Shown here piece by piece: positions 41,789 to 52,834 of a DNA stretch of 64,000 nt (position 1 is the first letter of the stretch; each line of letters begins with the position of its first letter). Both the position numbers and the translations under genes were made by a program. Under the pieces are notes generated by a model. The model saw nothing but the letters and a program-made list of their open reading frames with translations. It did not search any database and was not told the DNA's origin. The stretch is from Collinsella aerofaciens. Its GTDB lineage: Bacteria > Actinomycetota > Coriobacteriia > Coriobacteriales > Coriobacteriaceae. The DNA lies in the NCBI RefSeq assembly GCF_019131995.1, contig NZ_JAHONA010000002.1, forward strand, positions 98,928 to 162,927. Direction: 5' to 3'.

Positions 41789-44005
41789 TTACTTGTCGGT
41801 GCCCAGCTTGTGCGGCTTGAGAGCGAGCGCATTGACGAGTGCGTCGGTGGCAGACTTGACGGCTGCCGGCTGCGGATCGTTGACGTGATCCTCGGGGTGT
41901 ACGGGCAGGTCCTTCTTGACGGCATCGTGGATCAAGTTGAGGTACTCAGTCACGCCAGTGGTCGATAGGTGCGTGCCATCGCCATCGAACAGGTCGTTGC
42001 GGTTGGCGCTGTATCCGTACCAATCGATAACGCGCACGTTCTTGTAGCGCGTAGCGGCGTTGGCGATGGCCTGGTTGGTAGAGCCAACCCACGGCTGCGG
42101 GCTGCGCGTGTTCACAAACACCACAATACGCTTATCTCCTGCATCGGCCATGATGGCGTCGATCTGGTCGTCGGTTACCAAGCCGTTGGTGCCCAGGGCA
42201 AAGACCACGATCTTGCCGGCAAGGTTCTGCTGGATATAGCCCTCAAATGTCGCACGGCCCGCATCAAACTGGCGGCCCTTTTCGGCATCGATATGGCTGT
42301 GCGGGAACACGCCGTCAAAGGTGTCTACGGCACGCAGCGACACGGAGTCGCCGATCATAAGCAGATCGTAGGAGCCATCGGGGAAGCCGTCGTTGTCCTT
42401 GTCGGTGTCGTCGGCCGCCTGCTGGTCGGTGGGCGCGGTGTTCTTGGCTTCCTTGTTCAGAACTTCGGCGCCCTCGCCGCTCAGCGCAGACGTCTCGGGC
42501 ACAAAGATCAGGCCGCCCAGTGCAACGACCAACACGACAGCGCAGGCTGCGCAGACAGGGACGCGCGCGCGTACCCAGTTAGCGGGCGTGGTGGTGCCGT
42601 CGCGGAACTCGGATACGGTGCGGCCGAAGGCGCCCTTCCTAAACGGAGTCTCGATAAAGCGATAGCAGCACTCTGCCACGGCGACCACCAACAACACCTG
42701 CAAAATGTACTGCCACCACGGCGTATCGTTGATGTTGGCGACCGGGTTCATGAGCAACAGCAGCGGATAGTGCCACAGGTAGATGCTGTACGAGCGCTTG
42801 CCAACCCACACGAGCGGCTCGGCGGACAGCGCGCGGGCAACCATTCCCTGGGGCTGCACGCAGGCCGCGATGACCATGAGCGTGAGGATCGAGCACAGCA
42901 GCGTGCCTCCGCGATACTGGAACGCGGTGTAGCCGTTGGTGAGCGCGACCATGGCGGCAAGGCCAACCAGACCCACGAGGCCCAGCACATCGATGGATGC
43001 GGGCGAGGACCAAAAGCGCACGAGGGCGCTCGGCTGTGCCGGGGCGGTCTCGGCTGCTTCGTCGGCCTTCTCGCCAGGCTTGCCCTCGGCGTTCTTGCCG
43101 TGCTTGGCGGCGCCAGCTAGGCGATTGAGCCCCAAACGACGAGCGAGACGCACCGGCGCCAGGTCGCGATCGGGGATAAAGGCCATCCAGGCACCCAGCA
43201 GCAGCGAGAACACACGGGTGTCGGTGCCGTAGTACACGCGGCTGGGGTCGGCGGCAGGGTTATAGAGCACCATCATGGCGATGGCGGAGACAGCAGCTAG
43301 GCCCAGAACCACGCGGCGCGTGTTGGGCTTGCTCACATGCATGGATACCATGGCAAACAGCAGTGGCGGCCAAATCAGGTAGAACTGTTCCTCGATGGCA
43401 AGCGACCAAAAGTGCGTGAGTGGCGAGGGGTCGCCCAGAGCATTGAAGTACGAGACGTTTTGGGCAATCTGCCACCAGTTGTTGAAGAACAGCAGCGACG
43501 GCAGGATGTCGGGGCGCATCTTGGTGAGCATCACGTGGTTAAAGATGGTGCACAGCGCGCAGGTCACCACCACGACGGTCACCACGGCGGGGACCAGGCG
43601 ACGGATGCGGCGAATCCAGAAGCTCTTGAGGTCGATGCGTCCGGTCTTAGCGACTTCGTTGAGCAGCAGGCGCGTGATCAGATAGCCCGAAAGCACAAAG
43701 AAAATCGTGACACCGAGCAGACCGCCCTGCGCCCACGTGAGGTTGAGGTGATAGAGCACCACCGCGACGACGGCAAGCGTGCGCAGGCCGTCAAGGGCAG
43801 GGATGTAGCGGGACTTGGGGCGAGCAGGCGTCTGCTCCGCGGCGGGAGTGTTGGCGCGGCCCGCGTTGTTGGCAGAAGTGCGATGGGGGCTCGCGGTGCG
43901 TCGCGGCTCGTTGGCACGGCGTTCGCTCTTCACGCGTTCGTGCGGCGCCGGCTCGTTGCCCGTGCGGCGTCGACCGCGCGAGCCCGATTGCGAGAATTGT
44001 TCCAT
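41789..44005 (-). CDS. OatA-like peptidoglycan/surface polymer O-acetyltransferase
   Basis: 738 residues. A basic disordered N terminus (1-65) is followed by an acyltransferase-3 membrane domain (PALDGLRTLAVVAVVLYHL; GVTIFFVLSGYLITRLL; HFWSLAIEEQFYLIWP) with about ten helices, and an extracytoplasmic SGNH domain with the nucleophile motif LLMIGDSVSLRA and the catalytic D-x-x-H in DGDGTHLS. It moves acetyl groups across the membrane onto wall glycans, which often gives lysozyme resistance. The acceptor cannot be read. A 45-residue charged insert rich in Lys/Glu/Ala interrupts the membrane domain. Confidence 0.9.
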   Translation of the reverse strand: MEQFSQSGSRGRRRTGNEPAPHERVKSERRANEPRRTASPHRTSANNAGRANTPAAEQTPARPKSRYIPALDGLRTLAVVAVVLYHLNLTWAQGGLLGVTIFFVLSGYLITRLLLNEVAKTGRIDLKSFWIRRIRRLVPAVVTVVVVTCALCTIFNHVMLTKMRPDILPSLLFFNNWWQIAQNVSYFNALGDPSPLTHFWSLAIEEQFYLIWPPLLFAMVSMHVSKPNTRRVVLGLAAVSAIAMMVLYNPAADPSRVYYGTDTRVFSLLLGAWMAFIPDRDLAPVRLARRLGLNRLAGAAKHGKNAEGKPGEKADEAAETAPAQPSALVRFWSSPASIDVLGLVGLVGLAAMVALTNGYTAFQYRGGTLLCSILTLMVIAACVQPQGMVARALSAEPLVWVGKRSYSIYLWHYPLLLLMNPVANINDTPWWQYILQVLLVVAVAECCYRFIETPFRKGAFGRTVSEFRDGTTTPANWVRARVPVCAACAVVLVVALGGLIFVPETSALSGEGAEVLNKEAKNTAPTDQQAADDTDKDNDGFPDGSYDLLMIGDSVSLRAVDTFDGVFPHSHIDAEKGRQFDAGRATFEGYIQQNLAGKIVVFALGTNGLVTDDQIDAIMADAGDKRIVVFVNTRSPQPWVGSTNQAIANAATRYKNVRVIDWYGYSANRNDLFDGDGTHLSTTGVTEYLNLIHDAVKKDLPVHPEDHVNDPQPAAVKSATDALVNALALKPHKLGTDK

Positions 44006-44192
44006 AAAACATCATCCAATGACGAGAATAATCAGCACGCCTTCATTGTAGCTGCCTGCTCCTGTGAATGCTTGCTGCTGGCGCAAGCTCAAGCGCGCGT
44101 CCACATCAAAGTGAACTAAAGTTATAGGGGGTGCGAGAGTGCACGATCGACGACTGGCGGTGGGTATAAGGCCCGCAGATGAGGAGGTTTCC

Positions 44193-45155
44193 ATGGCAGA
44201 TCGCGGCATCGTTGCGGTGTTCGGCAGCATGAACATGGACCTTTCGGTGGCGTGCGAGCGCATGCCGCGCGCGGGCGAGACCGTCGGCGGTAGCGGCTTT
44301 ATCACCAACGCCGGCGGTAAGGGCGCCAACCAGGCCGTCGCCGCTGCGCGCATGGGTGCGCGCACGTGCATGATCGGCGCTGTTGGGCGCGATACCTTTG
44401 GCGATGCGCTTGTGGCAGGGCTCCAGGATGCTGGCGTGGGCGTTGAGTTCGTGGCGCTTCGCGATGACGTGGAGACCGGTACCGCGACCATCATTCGCTG
44501 CGAGGGCGACAACCGCATCATACTGTCACCGGGCGCCAACCATGCGCTTGCGGGCGCGGACGTTGCCTGCGCGCTGAGGCGTCTGGTGGCCCATGAGCTC
44601 GACGGCGACGCCAGCGAGATTGCCCCGGCTGCCGGAAGCGTCTTTATCGCCCAGGGTGAATGTGACCTTGCAGCGACGGCCGAGGCGCTTGTTTGCGCTC
44701 ATGGGCTGGGGTTCTATACGGTCTTTAATCCGGCGCCTGCCTGCGAGCTGCCTGCGGAGGTCTGGCCTGCGGTCGACCTGGTCTGTCCCAACGAGACCGA
44801 GTGCCAGGTTCTGACGGGCATTCTGCCCACGGATGATGTGAGTTGCGTCGCCGCGCTCAATGCGCTGCTCGACAAGGGCGCCGGCGCTGCGGTCATCACG
44901 TTGGGCGGTGCCGGCTCGGTTACGCTCGGCGATGGCGGTGAGCTGCTGCGCATGCCGGCACTTTCGAGTACGGTAGTCGATACCACGGCCGCCGGCGATA
45001 CGTTTATCGGCGCGTTGGCGGCGGCTCGCCTAGAGGGCTTGCCGCTCTTTGAGTGCATGGCCGCGGGTGCTCGCGCCTCGGCAGTGACGGTGTCGCGCCT
45101 GGGCGCTCAGCAATCGATTCCCACGCGCGCCGAAGTTGAACATTGGTTTAGTTAA
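44193..45155 (+). CDS. rbsK: Ribokinase (PfkB family)
   Basis: 320 residues. PfkB signatures are GSMNMDLSV, NAGGKGANQAVAAARMG (residues 39-55) and DTTAAGDTFIGA with the catalytic base Asp269. The order of residues around the sugar site fits ribokinase, giving ribose 5-phosphate. GAGGAGG is 5 bases upstream. A nucleoside hydrolase gene follows after 30 bp, so the ribose freed from nucleosides is probably the substrate. Confidence 0.88.
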   Translation: MADRGIVAVFGSMNMDLSVACERMPRAGETVGGSGFITNAGGKGANQAVAAARMGARTCMIGAVGRDTFGDALVAGLQDAGVGVEFVALRDDVETGTATIIRCEGDNRIILSPGANHALAGADVACALRRLVAHELDGDASEIAPAAGSVFIAQGECDLAATAEALVCAHGLGFYTVFNPAPACELPAEVWPAVDLVCPNETECQVLTGILPTDDVSCVAALNALLDKGAGAAVITLGGAGSVTLGDGGELLRMPALSSTVVDTTAAGDTFIGALAAARLEGLPLFECMAAGARASAVTVSRLGAQQSIPTRAEVEHWFS

Positions 45156-45185
45156 ACGATAAAGACGGAGAAGCGGAGTAGAACA

Positions 45186-46160
45186 ATGGCAATCAAGAAG
45201 CTGATCCTTGATCTGGATATGGGTGTGGACGATGCGATGGCGCTGGCCTATGCCATCGCGAGCCCCGAGGTGGAGCTCGTGGGCATCACCACGTGCTTTG
45301 GCAACGTGCGCGTCGAGCAATCGGCGCACAACTGCCTGGCGGTGCTCGATCTGCTGGGTCGCCCCGAGGTTCCGGTGTACCTGGGTGCCGACCGTCCTCT
45401 GCAGGCGACTGAGCCCTATACGCCGCCGGCGTCCACCGCGCTCATTCACGGCAAGAACGGCATCGGCGGCGCGAGCGTGCCCGCGTCGCCCTACGAGCCG
45501 GTGGGGGCGACCTCGGCCGACGGCAACGCTGCGGTCGATTATCTGATCGATGCCGCGCGCACCTATGGTCCCGATCTGGTCTACGTAGCGACTGGCCCGC
45601 TCTCCAACCTGGCGCTCGCCCTGGAGCGCGATGCGGCGGCGATGATGTCCATCGGCCGCGTGGTCGTAATGGGCGGCGCCCTTACCGTGCCCGGTAACGT
45701 GAGCGCGGGCGCCGAGGCCAATATGGCGAGCGACCCCGAGGCAGCCGACGCAGTGCTGCGCTCGGGCCGTAAGCTCACCATGGTGGGTCTGGACGTGACG
45801 CATCGCGTGGTGCTCACACGCCGCGACATTGCCGGCTGGACGGGCTCGGGCACCATGGCGGGCTGCGCATTTGCGAGCATGGTCGAGCACTACATTGGCT
45901 CGTACGAGATGAACGCACCCTACCTGGGTGGTTGTGCGCTGCACGATCCGCTGGCCGTTGCCGTGGCGATCGACCCCACGCTCGTAGGTGCGCTCGGCTG
46001 CAACCTGCGTGTTGATCTGCTGGGCGAGTACCGCGGTCGCACCATCTGCGATGAGCGTCGCCTGTCCGATCCGGACAAGAGCGCGCTTGTGGCACTGACC
46101 GTGGATGCTCCGCGCTTCCTGTCCGAGTTCAAGACGCGTATGGCCCGTGTCCTTGGCTAA
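45186..46160 (+). CDS. Ribonucleoside hydrolase (IUNH family)
   Basis: 324 residues. The calcium-binding aspartate cluster is LDLDMGVDD (residues 8-16), with VYVATGPLSNLALAL, VVMGGALTVPGNVS-A-EANMASDPEAA and the late Asp in CALHDPLAVA. It splits nucleosides into base and ribose. Which nucleosides it prefers is not clear. With the ribokinase upstream it forms a salvage pair. Confidence 0.92.
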   Translation: MAIKKLILDLDMGVDDAMALAYAIASPEVELVGITTCFGNVRVEQSAHNCLAVLDLLGRPEVPVYLGADRPLQATEPYTPPASTALIHGKNGIGGASVPASPYEPVGATSADGNAAVDYLIDAARTYGPDLVYVATGPLSNLALALERDAAAMMSIGRVVVMGGALTVPGNVSAGAEANMASDPEAADAVLRSGRKLTMVGLDVTHRVVLTRRDIAGWTGSGTMAGCAFASMVEHYIGSYEMNAPYLGGCALHDPLAVAVAIDPTLVGALGCNLRVDLLGEYRGRTICDERRLSDPDKSALVALTVDAPRFLSEFKTRMARVLG

Positions 46161-46169
46161 GTTGTCTTT

Positions 46170-46239
46170 TTGGGACGGGGCTTTTTGACTGGTATGATTG
46201 GTGCGACCAATCGAACCAGCTAAAAGAGCCCCGTCCCAA
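46170..46239 (+). promoter_or_regulatory. Three-tier hairpin between nucleoside hydrolase gene and luxS
   Basis: Outer stem TTGGGACGGGGCT (46170-46182) pairs perfectly with 46227-46239; CTGG/CCAG form the middle part; GATTGGT/ACCAATC (46196-46202, 46206-46212) the tip. It may end upstream transcription, or fold in the luxS leader, 23 bp before the luxS start. Confidence 0.6.
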
Positions 46240-46262
46240 TTTGACTATCGAGAGGATCTGCC

Positions 46263-46751
46263 ATGGAGCGCATCGCCAGCTTTTCCGTTGACCATCTGCT
46301 GCTTGAGCCCGGCGTGTATGTGAGCCGCATCGACCGCGATCCGGCGACCGGTGCTGCCGTCACCACGTTTGACCTGCGCCTGACCACGCCCAACAAGGAG
46401 CCGGTCATGAACACCGCCGAGTGTCACACCATTGAGCACCTGGGCGCGACGTTCCTTCGCAATCATGCCGAGTGGTCGAGCCGCATTGTCTACTTTGGCC
46501 CCATGGGCTGCCGCACGGGCTTTTACCTCGTCGTATTTGGTGAGGTGACGAGCGAGGAGATCCTGCCGCTCGTGCGTGAGCTGTTCGAGTTTGTCGCCGA
46601 CTTTGAGGGCGATGTCCCCGGTGCCGCTCCCGAGGAGTGCGGCAACTACCTGGACCAGAACCTTCCCATGGCTAACTGGCTCGCGCGCCGTTACCTCGAC
46701 CGCGACCTGGCCGATATCGACGAGAAGCACCTGCACTATCAGCAGGCATAA
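46263..46751 (+). CDS. luxS: S-ribosylhomocysteine lyase, AI-2 synthase
   Basis: 162 residues. The iron ligands are His55 and His59 in ECHTIEHLGATFLRN and Cys126 in PEECGNYLDQNLP; Cys83 in MGCRTGFY is the general acid/base. The enzyme converts S-ribosylhomocysteine to homocysteine and DPD, the precursor of autoinducer-2, in the activated methyl cycle. No pfs gene is beside it. A large hairpin lies in front. Confidence 0.97.
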   Translation: MERIASFSVDHLLLEPGVYVSRIDRDPATGAAVTTFDLRLTTPNKEPVMNTAECHTIEHLGATFLRNHAEWSSRIVYFGPMGCRTGFYLVVFGEVTSEEILPLVRELFEFVADFEGDVPGAAPEECGNYLDQNLPMANWLARRYLDRDLADIDEKHLHYQQA

Positions 46752-46780
46752 GGGCTTTATCGCCCAAAACGCGCGCATTG

Positions 46781-46811
46781 GGCGTCTTCGCTTATGCGGG
46801 GGCGCCTTTTT
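46781..46811 (+). terminator. Terminator after luxS
   Basis: GGCGTC (46781-46786) pairs with GGCGCC (46801-46806, one G-T), followed by five T. Confidence 0.6.
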
Positions 46812-46861
46812 GTTGATTGGTCGGGACGAGCGTTCAAAATCGCTCATGTTTGTTCTAGAAT

Positions 46862-46885
46862 GTTCGTATAGTCACATTTACGAAC
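46862..46885 (+). promoter_or_regulatory. Operator-like inverted repeat before the DUF4867 gene
   Basis: GTTCGTA (46862) and TACGAAC (46879) form an inverted repeat around a TATAGT -10-like box (46867-46872), 11 bp before the start codon. Confidence 0.4.
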
Positions 46886-46895
46886 AGGAGTGAAC

Positions 46896-47540
46896 ATGCA
46901 TATCTACTCTGTCAACGATCCCGAGTTCAAGTCCTATGGCAACGTTTGGGATAACGTTCCGTCCGAGCTTACGTCGCCCGTGCTCGAGGCGCTCTCTGCC
47001 ACGCCCATTCCCGAGGGCAGCAAGTACGTTGCAAGTGCGCCGGAGCTCGAGGACGTCAAGGATGCCGACAAGCTTGGCTTTCTCATGTTTGGTGGCCGTC
47101 CCTTCCAGCTCGGCTGGTGCAACGGCCACAATACACGACTCAACTGCCTGGAGTATCACCGCGCGAGCGAATTCAACCTGGGCGCTCGCGACTTTATCCT
47201 GCTCGTGGCGCATCGCTGGGAGATCGAGGACGGCAAGCTCGACACCGCGTGCGTCAAGGCGTTTCGCGTGCCGGCGGGTACGGTCGTCGAAGTCTTCAAC
47301 ACCACGCTCCACTACACGCCGTGCATGGTCGACGAAGGCGGCTTCCAGGTGATGGTGGCGCTGCCGGCGGGCACCAACGGCCCGCGCCCCGAGGCCGCAG
47401 CCGACATGCCTGCCACCGGTGACAGCTACTGCTACTGGAAGGCCGACAAGTGGGTTCTCTGCCATGCTGACAGCCCCAAGGCAGCCGAGGGCGGCTACGT
47501 AGGCCTCATCGGCAAAAACCTCGACATCGCCTGCGACTAG
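46896..47540 (+). CDS. DUF4867 family protein
   Basis: 214 residues, soluble, probably a cupin-like beta fold. Visible segments are GGRPFQLGWCNGHNTRLNCLEYHR, FILLVAHRWEIEDG and VFNTTLHYTPC, with several His and Glu that could bind a metal. The family often accompanies sugar-use genes, but no reaction is known. ACAGGAG lies 5 bases before ATG 46896. An inverted repeat covers the promoter, which suggests control by a LacI- or DeoR-like repressor. Confidence 0.78.
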   Translation: MHIYSVNDPEFKSYGNVWDNVPSELTSPVLEALSATPIPEGSKYVASAPELEDVKDADKLGFLMFGGRPFQLGWCNGHNTRLNCLEYHRASEFNLGARDFILLVAHRWEIEDGKLDTACVKAFRVPAGTVVEVFNTTLHYTPCMVDEGGFQVMVALPAGTNGPRPEAAADMPATGDSYCYWKADKWVLCHADSPKAAEGGYVGLIGKNLDIACD

Positions 47541-47549
47541 AATCTTCTG

Positions 47550-47685
47550 TCTCGATCTGTAACATCTAGCGGGCTAAATCGTCTCTACCTGTTACAGATC
47601 GAGACAAACTGCAGAGGGCTGCCCGAAAGATCTCAATCTGTAACACCAGGCCCGGTTTTGGCGGCCTAACTGTTACAGATCGAGA
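47550..47685. repeat. Array of two 55-bp palindromes
   Basis: Units 47550-47604 and 47631-47685, 81 bp apart, with the same TCTCGATCTGTAACA arms as the array at 3710-3925. Confidence 0.88.
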
Positions 47686-47694
47686 CAAACCGGG

Positions 47695-47738
47695 CCCAAC
47701 CACCACAAAGGTGCCTGTTCCCTTTGTGGTGGTTTGGG
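47695..47738 (+). terminator. Hairpin after the repeat array
   Basis: A 17-bp stem with one bulge, CCCAACCACCACAAAGG with its complement. The core CCACAAAGG/CCTTTGTGG also occurs in the mgtA leader at 62799-62826. Confidence 0.6.
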
Positions 47739-47881
47739 CAGGCGGGTATCAGAAAGTGTCAGGCGGGGCGGCTGCCGGGCGCCTGCACGCGAAAAGAAGT
47801 ATCGACCTGCGTCGTTGCCGTTGAGCGACGCGTTGTTTGTAGGGATACTGAGCCTATGACAACAGCGTGCGAAAGGATTGA

Positions 47882-49315
<1,434 letters not shown>

Positions 49316-49350
49316 GGAAGCTGAGACACTCAACCTTATAGTCTCCTAAC

Positions 49351-49388
49351 CAAGGCGCCCGGCGAGTATGTGCTCGCCGGGCGCCTTG
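49351..49388 (+). terminator. Terminator after the GH1 gene
   Basis: Perfect 16-bp stem (49351-49366 with 49373-49388), loop TATGTG. Confidence 0.75.
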
Positions 49389-49454
49389 CCGTCTGCGGAT
49401 TTTGGGACATGTGGCCCGCTTTTTGAGCCTGCCTGTCGGTACACTAAAAGCACT

Positions 49455-51338
49455 ATGGGTACCCGCGAGCGACATATCGGCCACGCGGCCGCCCGATCCG
49501 CACCCGTGGCGGATCCCAGGGGCGGCAGGCTCTTCGCCATGCCGCGATTCCTTGTTGGCATAACACATCAGGCGTACCGTCGCCGCGTCTTCGCTATCGC
49601 CGGCGCCATCACCGCACTGTTCCTCATGCTTTTGGCAGTCTTGCCGGCGCTGTTCGCCTTCGACCCCAAACTTTCTAACGCCGTGCCCGCCTATAGCGAG
49701 GTGTCCGAAGAGGTCGTGGATGCGCTCGTCCATTCGAGCTCTCTGCCGTTGCTTGTTGCCGCAATTGCATTTTCGATCTGGGGCGTATCGGTCTATCTGC
49801 GCTGTTTGGACTATGTGTTGCGCCGCCGCCTTGTTGCCATCGCCACCATCTGCGCCCTGTGGATGATCGAAGTCATTCTCAAGTACAAGTCGTTCACGCC
49901 GTTCTATGCCACCGTGCTGTGGTACCTGTACTACGTGCCCATGACGCTCATTCCGCTGCTCTACCAGTTGTGTGGTTTGCGCCTTGCGGGTCTGGAGCAA
50001 CACCGCCTGGGTCGCCGCTACTGCGCTGCGCTGTGGATTGTGGCCATCCTGCTTATCGGATTTGTTCTCACCAACGATTTTCACCAGCAGATCTTCCGCT
50101 TTGACCGTACAAGCGACACCTGGAGCAACGATTACACGTACGGCTGGGGTTATTTCGCCGTCTTAGTGTGGACGGCCTTTAACTTTGTGGCCTTTTTTAT
50201 CCTGGTGGGCCGGTCCTCGTCCTTTCGCATCCAACGTTTCTCGGGCACGGCGGCGCTCGTGCTCCTGGGCGGCGCGTTCTTTGCCATCTCATATGCGTTG
50301 CGCGTGCCCTGGGCATGGAGGCTCAACTTCTCGCTCATCTATTGCGTCTTGTGCGTGGTGGCGATGGAAATCTGTCTCGATTGTGGTGTCATTCCGTCAT
50401 ATCACGACATCGCCGGTATTTTCGACACCTTGCCGCTTGACCTCAAAGTTCTAACGCGCGACCTGCAGGAAGTCTATGCCACGCCAGTGTCAAAGCCAAT
50501 GCCGGTAGGCGTGCGCGAGGAGTTGCGGACCCAGGCGCACAGCCGCGCCCATGCCTTTGCCGTGGCGTCCGATCCCGATGTGATGTACCGTGCCTTTCCA
50601 CTGTTGGGCGGATCGGCCCTGCTTGCCCAAGACGTGTCGGATCTCAACGAGCTTAACCGTGAACTGGCACACCGTCGCATGGAGCTGCAACGTCAAAACG
50701 AGCTGCTCGCTGCCGACTACGACCTTAAGACGCACCTGGCAGACCAAGAGGCCGAGACCTTGCTGGTCCAAGACGTGGACCAGGCGCTTGCCCGCGCGCT
50801 CGAAGGGATGTACGACCTGCTGAGCTCGCTACCGCCGTTGACCGATGAATCGTCTTCGCACGAGCGTTACCGCATGCTGCAGCGCGCCAAGATGCTCGTC
50901 GCCTATTGCAAGCGCAAGGGGTCGCTCACGTTGGCACAGCACGGGGAGAGCGGTTTTGATCGCGACCGCATTCAGCTCATTGCCAACGAGCTCGCAAGCG
51001 ACCTGCGCACCATCGATATCGATTGCGCCTCGATTATCGCCATACGGCGCCCGATGCACGCCAGTACGGTAAGCGCCCTGTACGACTGCGTGTATGACTT
51101 TGCATTTTTTGCCTACACCACCGACCATCCGGCGCTTATGTATCACTTGGGCGATCATGACCGATGCAGTGTCGAGCTGCGTGCCGCGCTTTTTTCCAAC
51201 GATGATGCAGATCTTTCGCAGACGCCCGCTGCGCAAGAGCTCGAAAGCGCTCTGCAAGGGCGCAACGTGGCATACCGCCTTGAGGGCGAGCCCGGCCAGC
51301 TGCGCATGATCGTCTTGATGCCGAGGGCGGGTGAGTGA
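49455..51338 (+). CDS. Membrane sensor-like protein with 7TM N terminus and degenerate kinase-like tail
   Basis: 627 residues. About eight membrane helices (residues 40-320) resemble the 7TM histidine-kinase input region. A long coiled coil (about 400-450) follows, then a C-terminal domain resembling the DHp/HATPase layout but with no H-box His in kinase context and no N-, G1- or G2-box. It is therefore probably not an active kinase. It ends 2 bp before the histidine kinase gene and is surely cotranscribed with it; it may be the ligand-sensing partner. TACACT just upstream may be a -10 box. No close family name is known to me. Confidence 0.7.
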   Translation: MGTRERHIGHAAARSAPVADPRGGRLFAMPRFLVGITHQAYRRRVFAIAGAITALFLMLLAVLPALFAFDPKLSNAVPAYSEVSEEVVDALVHSSSLPLLVAAIAFSIWGVSVYLRCLDYVLRRRLVAIATICALWMIEVILKYKSFTPFYATVLWYLYYVPMTLIPLLYQLCGLRLAGLEQHRLGRRYCAALWIVAILLIGFVLTNDFHQQIFRFDRTSDTWSNDYTYGWGYFAVLVWTAFNFVAFFILVGRSSSFRIQRFSGTAALVLLGGAFFAISYALRVPWAWRLNFSLIYCVLCVVAMEICLDCGVIPSYHDIAGIFDTLPLDLKVLTRDLQEVYATPVSKPMPVGVREELRTQAHSRAHAFAVASDPDVMYRAFPLLGGSALLAQDVSDLNELNRELAHRRMELQRQNELLAADYDLKTHLADQEAETLLVQDVDQALARALEGMYDLLSSLPPLTDESSSHERYRMLQRAKMLVAYCKRKGSLTLAQHGESGFDRDRIQLIANELASDLRTIDIDCASIIAIRRPMHASTVSALYDCVYDFAFFAYTTDHPALMYHLGDHDRCSVELRAALFSNDDADLSQTPAAQELESALQGRNVAYRLEGEPGQLRMIVLMPRAGE

Positions 51339-51340
51339 CG

Positions 51341-52834
51341 ATGCAGATTTCGCTCATTCTTCCCCAAATCGTTGCGCTCGATGTTGTCTTTGCCCTGGCT
51401 GCGTGTCTGCAGACGATCCACGTCCCGCTCATCGCATCGCGCCGCTCGTCCTATAACCGTAAGGCGGTTTGCACCTACGAGGCGAGCCTCGTGCTTCACC
51501 TGGTGGTTTCGGCGCTTATCCTGTTCGCGTCGTCTGGCTCGTATCTGGTGGCGCCGCTTGACGTTTGCGCCAGGGCAATGGGCGGAGCGCTGTGGCTCAA
51601 TGCCGCAATCTTTGCCTATGGCGTGGTGCTTATGGTGCGCTATCGTCGCCCCGTCATGCTGGTCGAGCTGCTGCTTGTTGTCGCCGTGACGCCGCCGGTG
51701 GTTTTTGCCATGGGCTCGGCGTGGACCGTTGTCCTTATCGCAGAGGGAGCGTTCTTCCTGTTCCGTTCCATCGCGGCGCTCTTGATGGACGTCCGTAACC
51801 GCCAGGAGGATATCACCGCGTTCTCGACGATCGAGACCATCAACGTGATTCCCGTGGGCATCCTGTATCTGGACCCGAGGGGCCGTCCGCTGCTCATGAA
51901 CCGCTGCATGCGAAAAAACCTGGTGGAGCTTCATATGCCCACCGACCTAGGCGATATGAGCGGTACATGGAACGACCTGCGCAAACTCAGCATGCAAATG
52001 CCCGAAAGCAGCCAGAACCGCGTGCGGATTAATCTGGACCGCTTTGGTGAGGCGCGGGCGGTGGTCGAGGTTTCTCCCGCCGAGATTCGCTTGTTTGTGC
52101 ACGATGACGTTATGGTTTCGGGCCGCCTCTTCGAGCGCATTATCGGCCTGGATGTAACAGAGTATGCGCATGCTCATGATCGCCTAGCGCAAGCCAACCA
52201 CCTGCTTGAGCTTGCGGGCCAAGGGCTCCAAGCCCAGATCGAAGAAGTCAAAAAAGTTGCTGACAATGCGGCCTATCTGCGTATGCGCGCTCGCGTGCAC
52301 GACGTGATCGGGCAGCGCCTGTCCATTCTCCATCGTTATCTGGAGGAAGGGCGCCTGGATGACGAGTCACTCGAACAGATCGACCCGCTGCTGCGCTCAA
52401 TCGCTGCCGATCTGCGCAGCGGGGGCGACACCGAACCGGCAGAGCAATTGGGCGATATCGTCCATGCCTTTGGCCTGGTGAGTGTGCAGATCGATGTGGA
52501 GGGCGAGCTGCCAAGCGACGCGCGTGTCGCCGCCGCATTTTTGCAGATTATCCGCGAGGCCTCGACCAATGCCACCAAGCATGCACAGGCGCATCGGGTC
52601 CACGTGCGTCTGTGGCAGGAGACGTCGGAAGACGGTGCTGTTGCGCGGATGACCGTTTCTAACGACGGCGCGCCTGCACCCGTATCGTATCGCGAGGGAA
52701 CGGGTATCCCAGGTATGAGGCATGTCGCGCAAGATCTGGGCGGCTGCCTGGAAATCCATGCCGCCCCGCCCTTTACGTTTGCGGTGTCCATCCCGCTCAA
52801 CGCCAGCGCCACAGCTCAAAGGAGAAGCTCATGA
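51341..52834 (+). CDS. Membrane histidine kinase (HisKA_3-like)
   Basis: 497 residues. Five to six membrane helices (about 5-150), a PAS-like segment (160-275), a coiled coil, then MRARVHDVIGQRLSILHRYL with the probable phospho-acceptor His at about 320, and an HATPase domain with N-box IIREASTNATKHA and G-box EGTGIPGMRHVAQDLGG. GTG 51335 is an alternative start. The end overlaps the regulator gene by ATGA. Confidence 0.88.
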   Translation: MQISLILPQIVALDVVFALAACLQTIHVPLIASRRSSYNRKAVCTYEASLVLHLVVSALILFASSGSYLVAPLDVCARAMGGALWLNAAIFAYGVVLMVRYRRPVMLVELLLVVAVTPPVVFAMGSAWTVVLIAEGAFFLFRSIAALLMDVRNRQEDITAFSTIETINVIPVGILYLDPRGRPLLMNRCMRKNLVELHMPTDLGDMSGTWNDLRKLSMQMPESSQNRVRINLDRFGEARAVVEVSPAEIRLFVHDDVMVSGRLFERIIGLDVTEYAHAHDRLAQANHLLELAGQGLQAQIEEVKKVADNAAYLRMRARVHDVIGQRLSILHRYLEEGRLDDESLEQIDPLLRSIAADLRSGGDTEPAEQLGDIVHAFGLVSVQIDVEGELPSDARVAAAFLQIIREASTNATKHAQAHRVHVRLWQETSEDGAVARMTVSNDGAPAPVSYREGTGIPGMRHVAQDLGGCLEIHAAPPFTFAVSIPLNASATAQRRSS

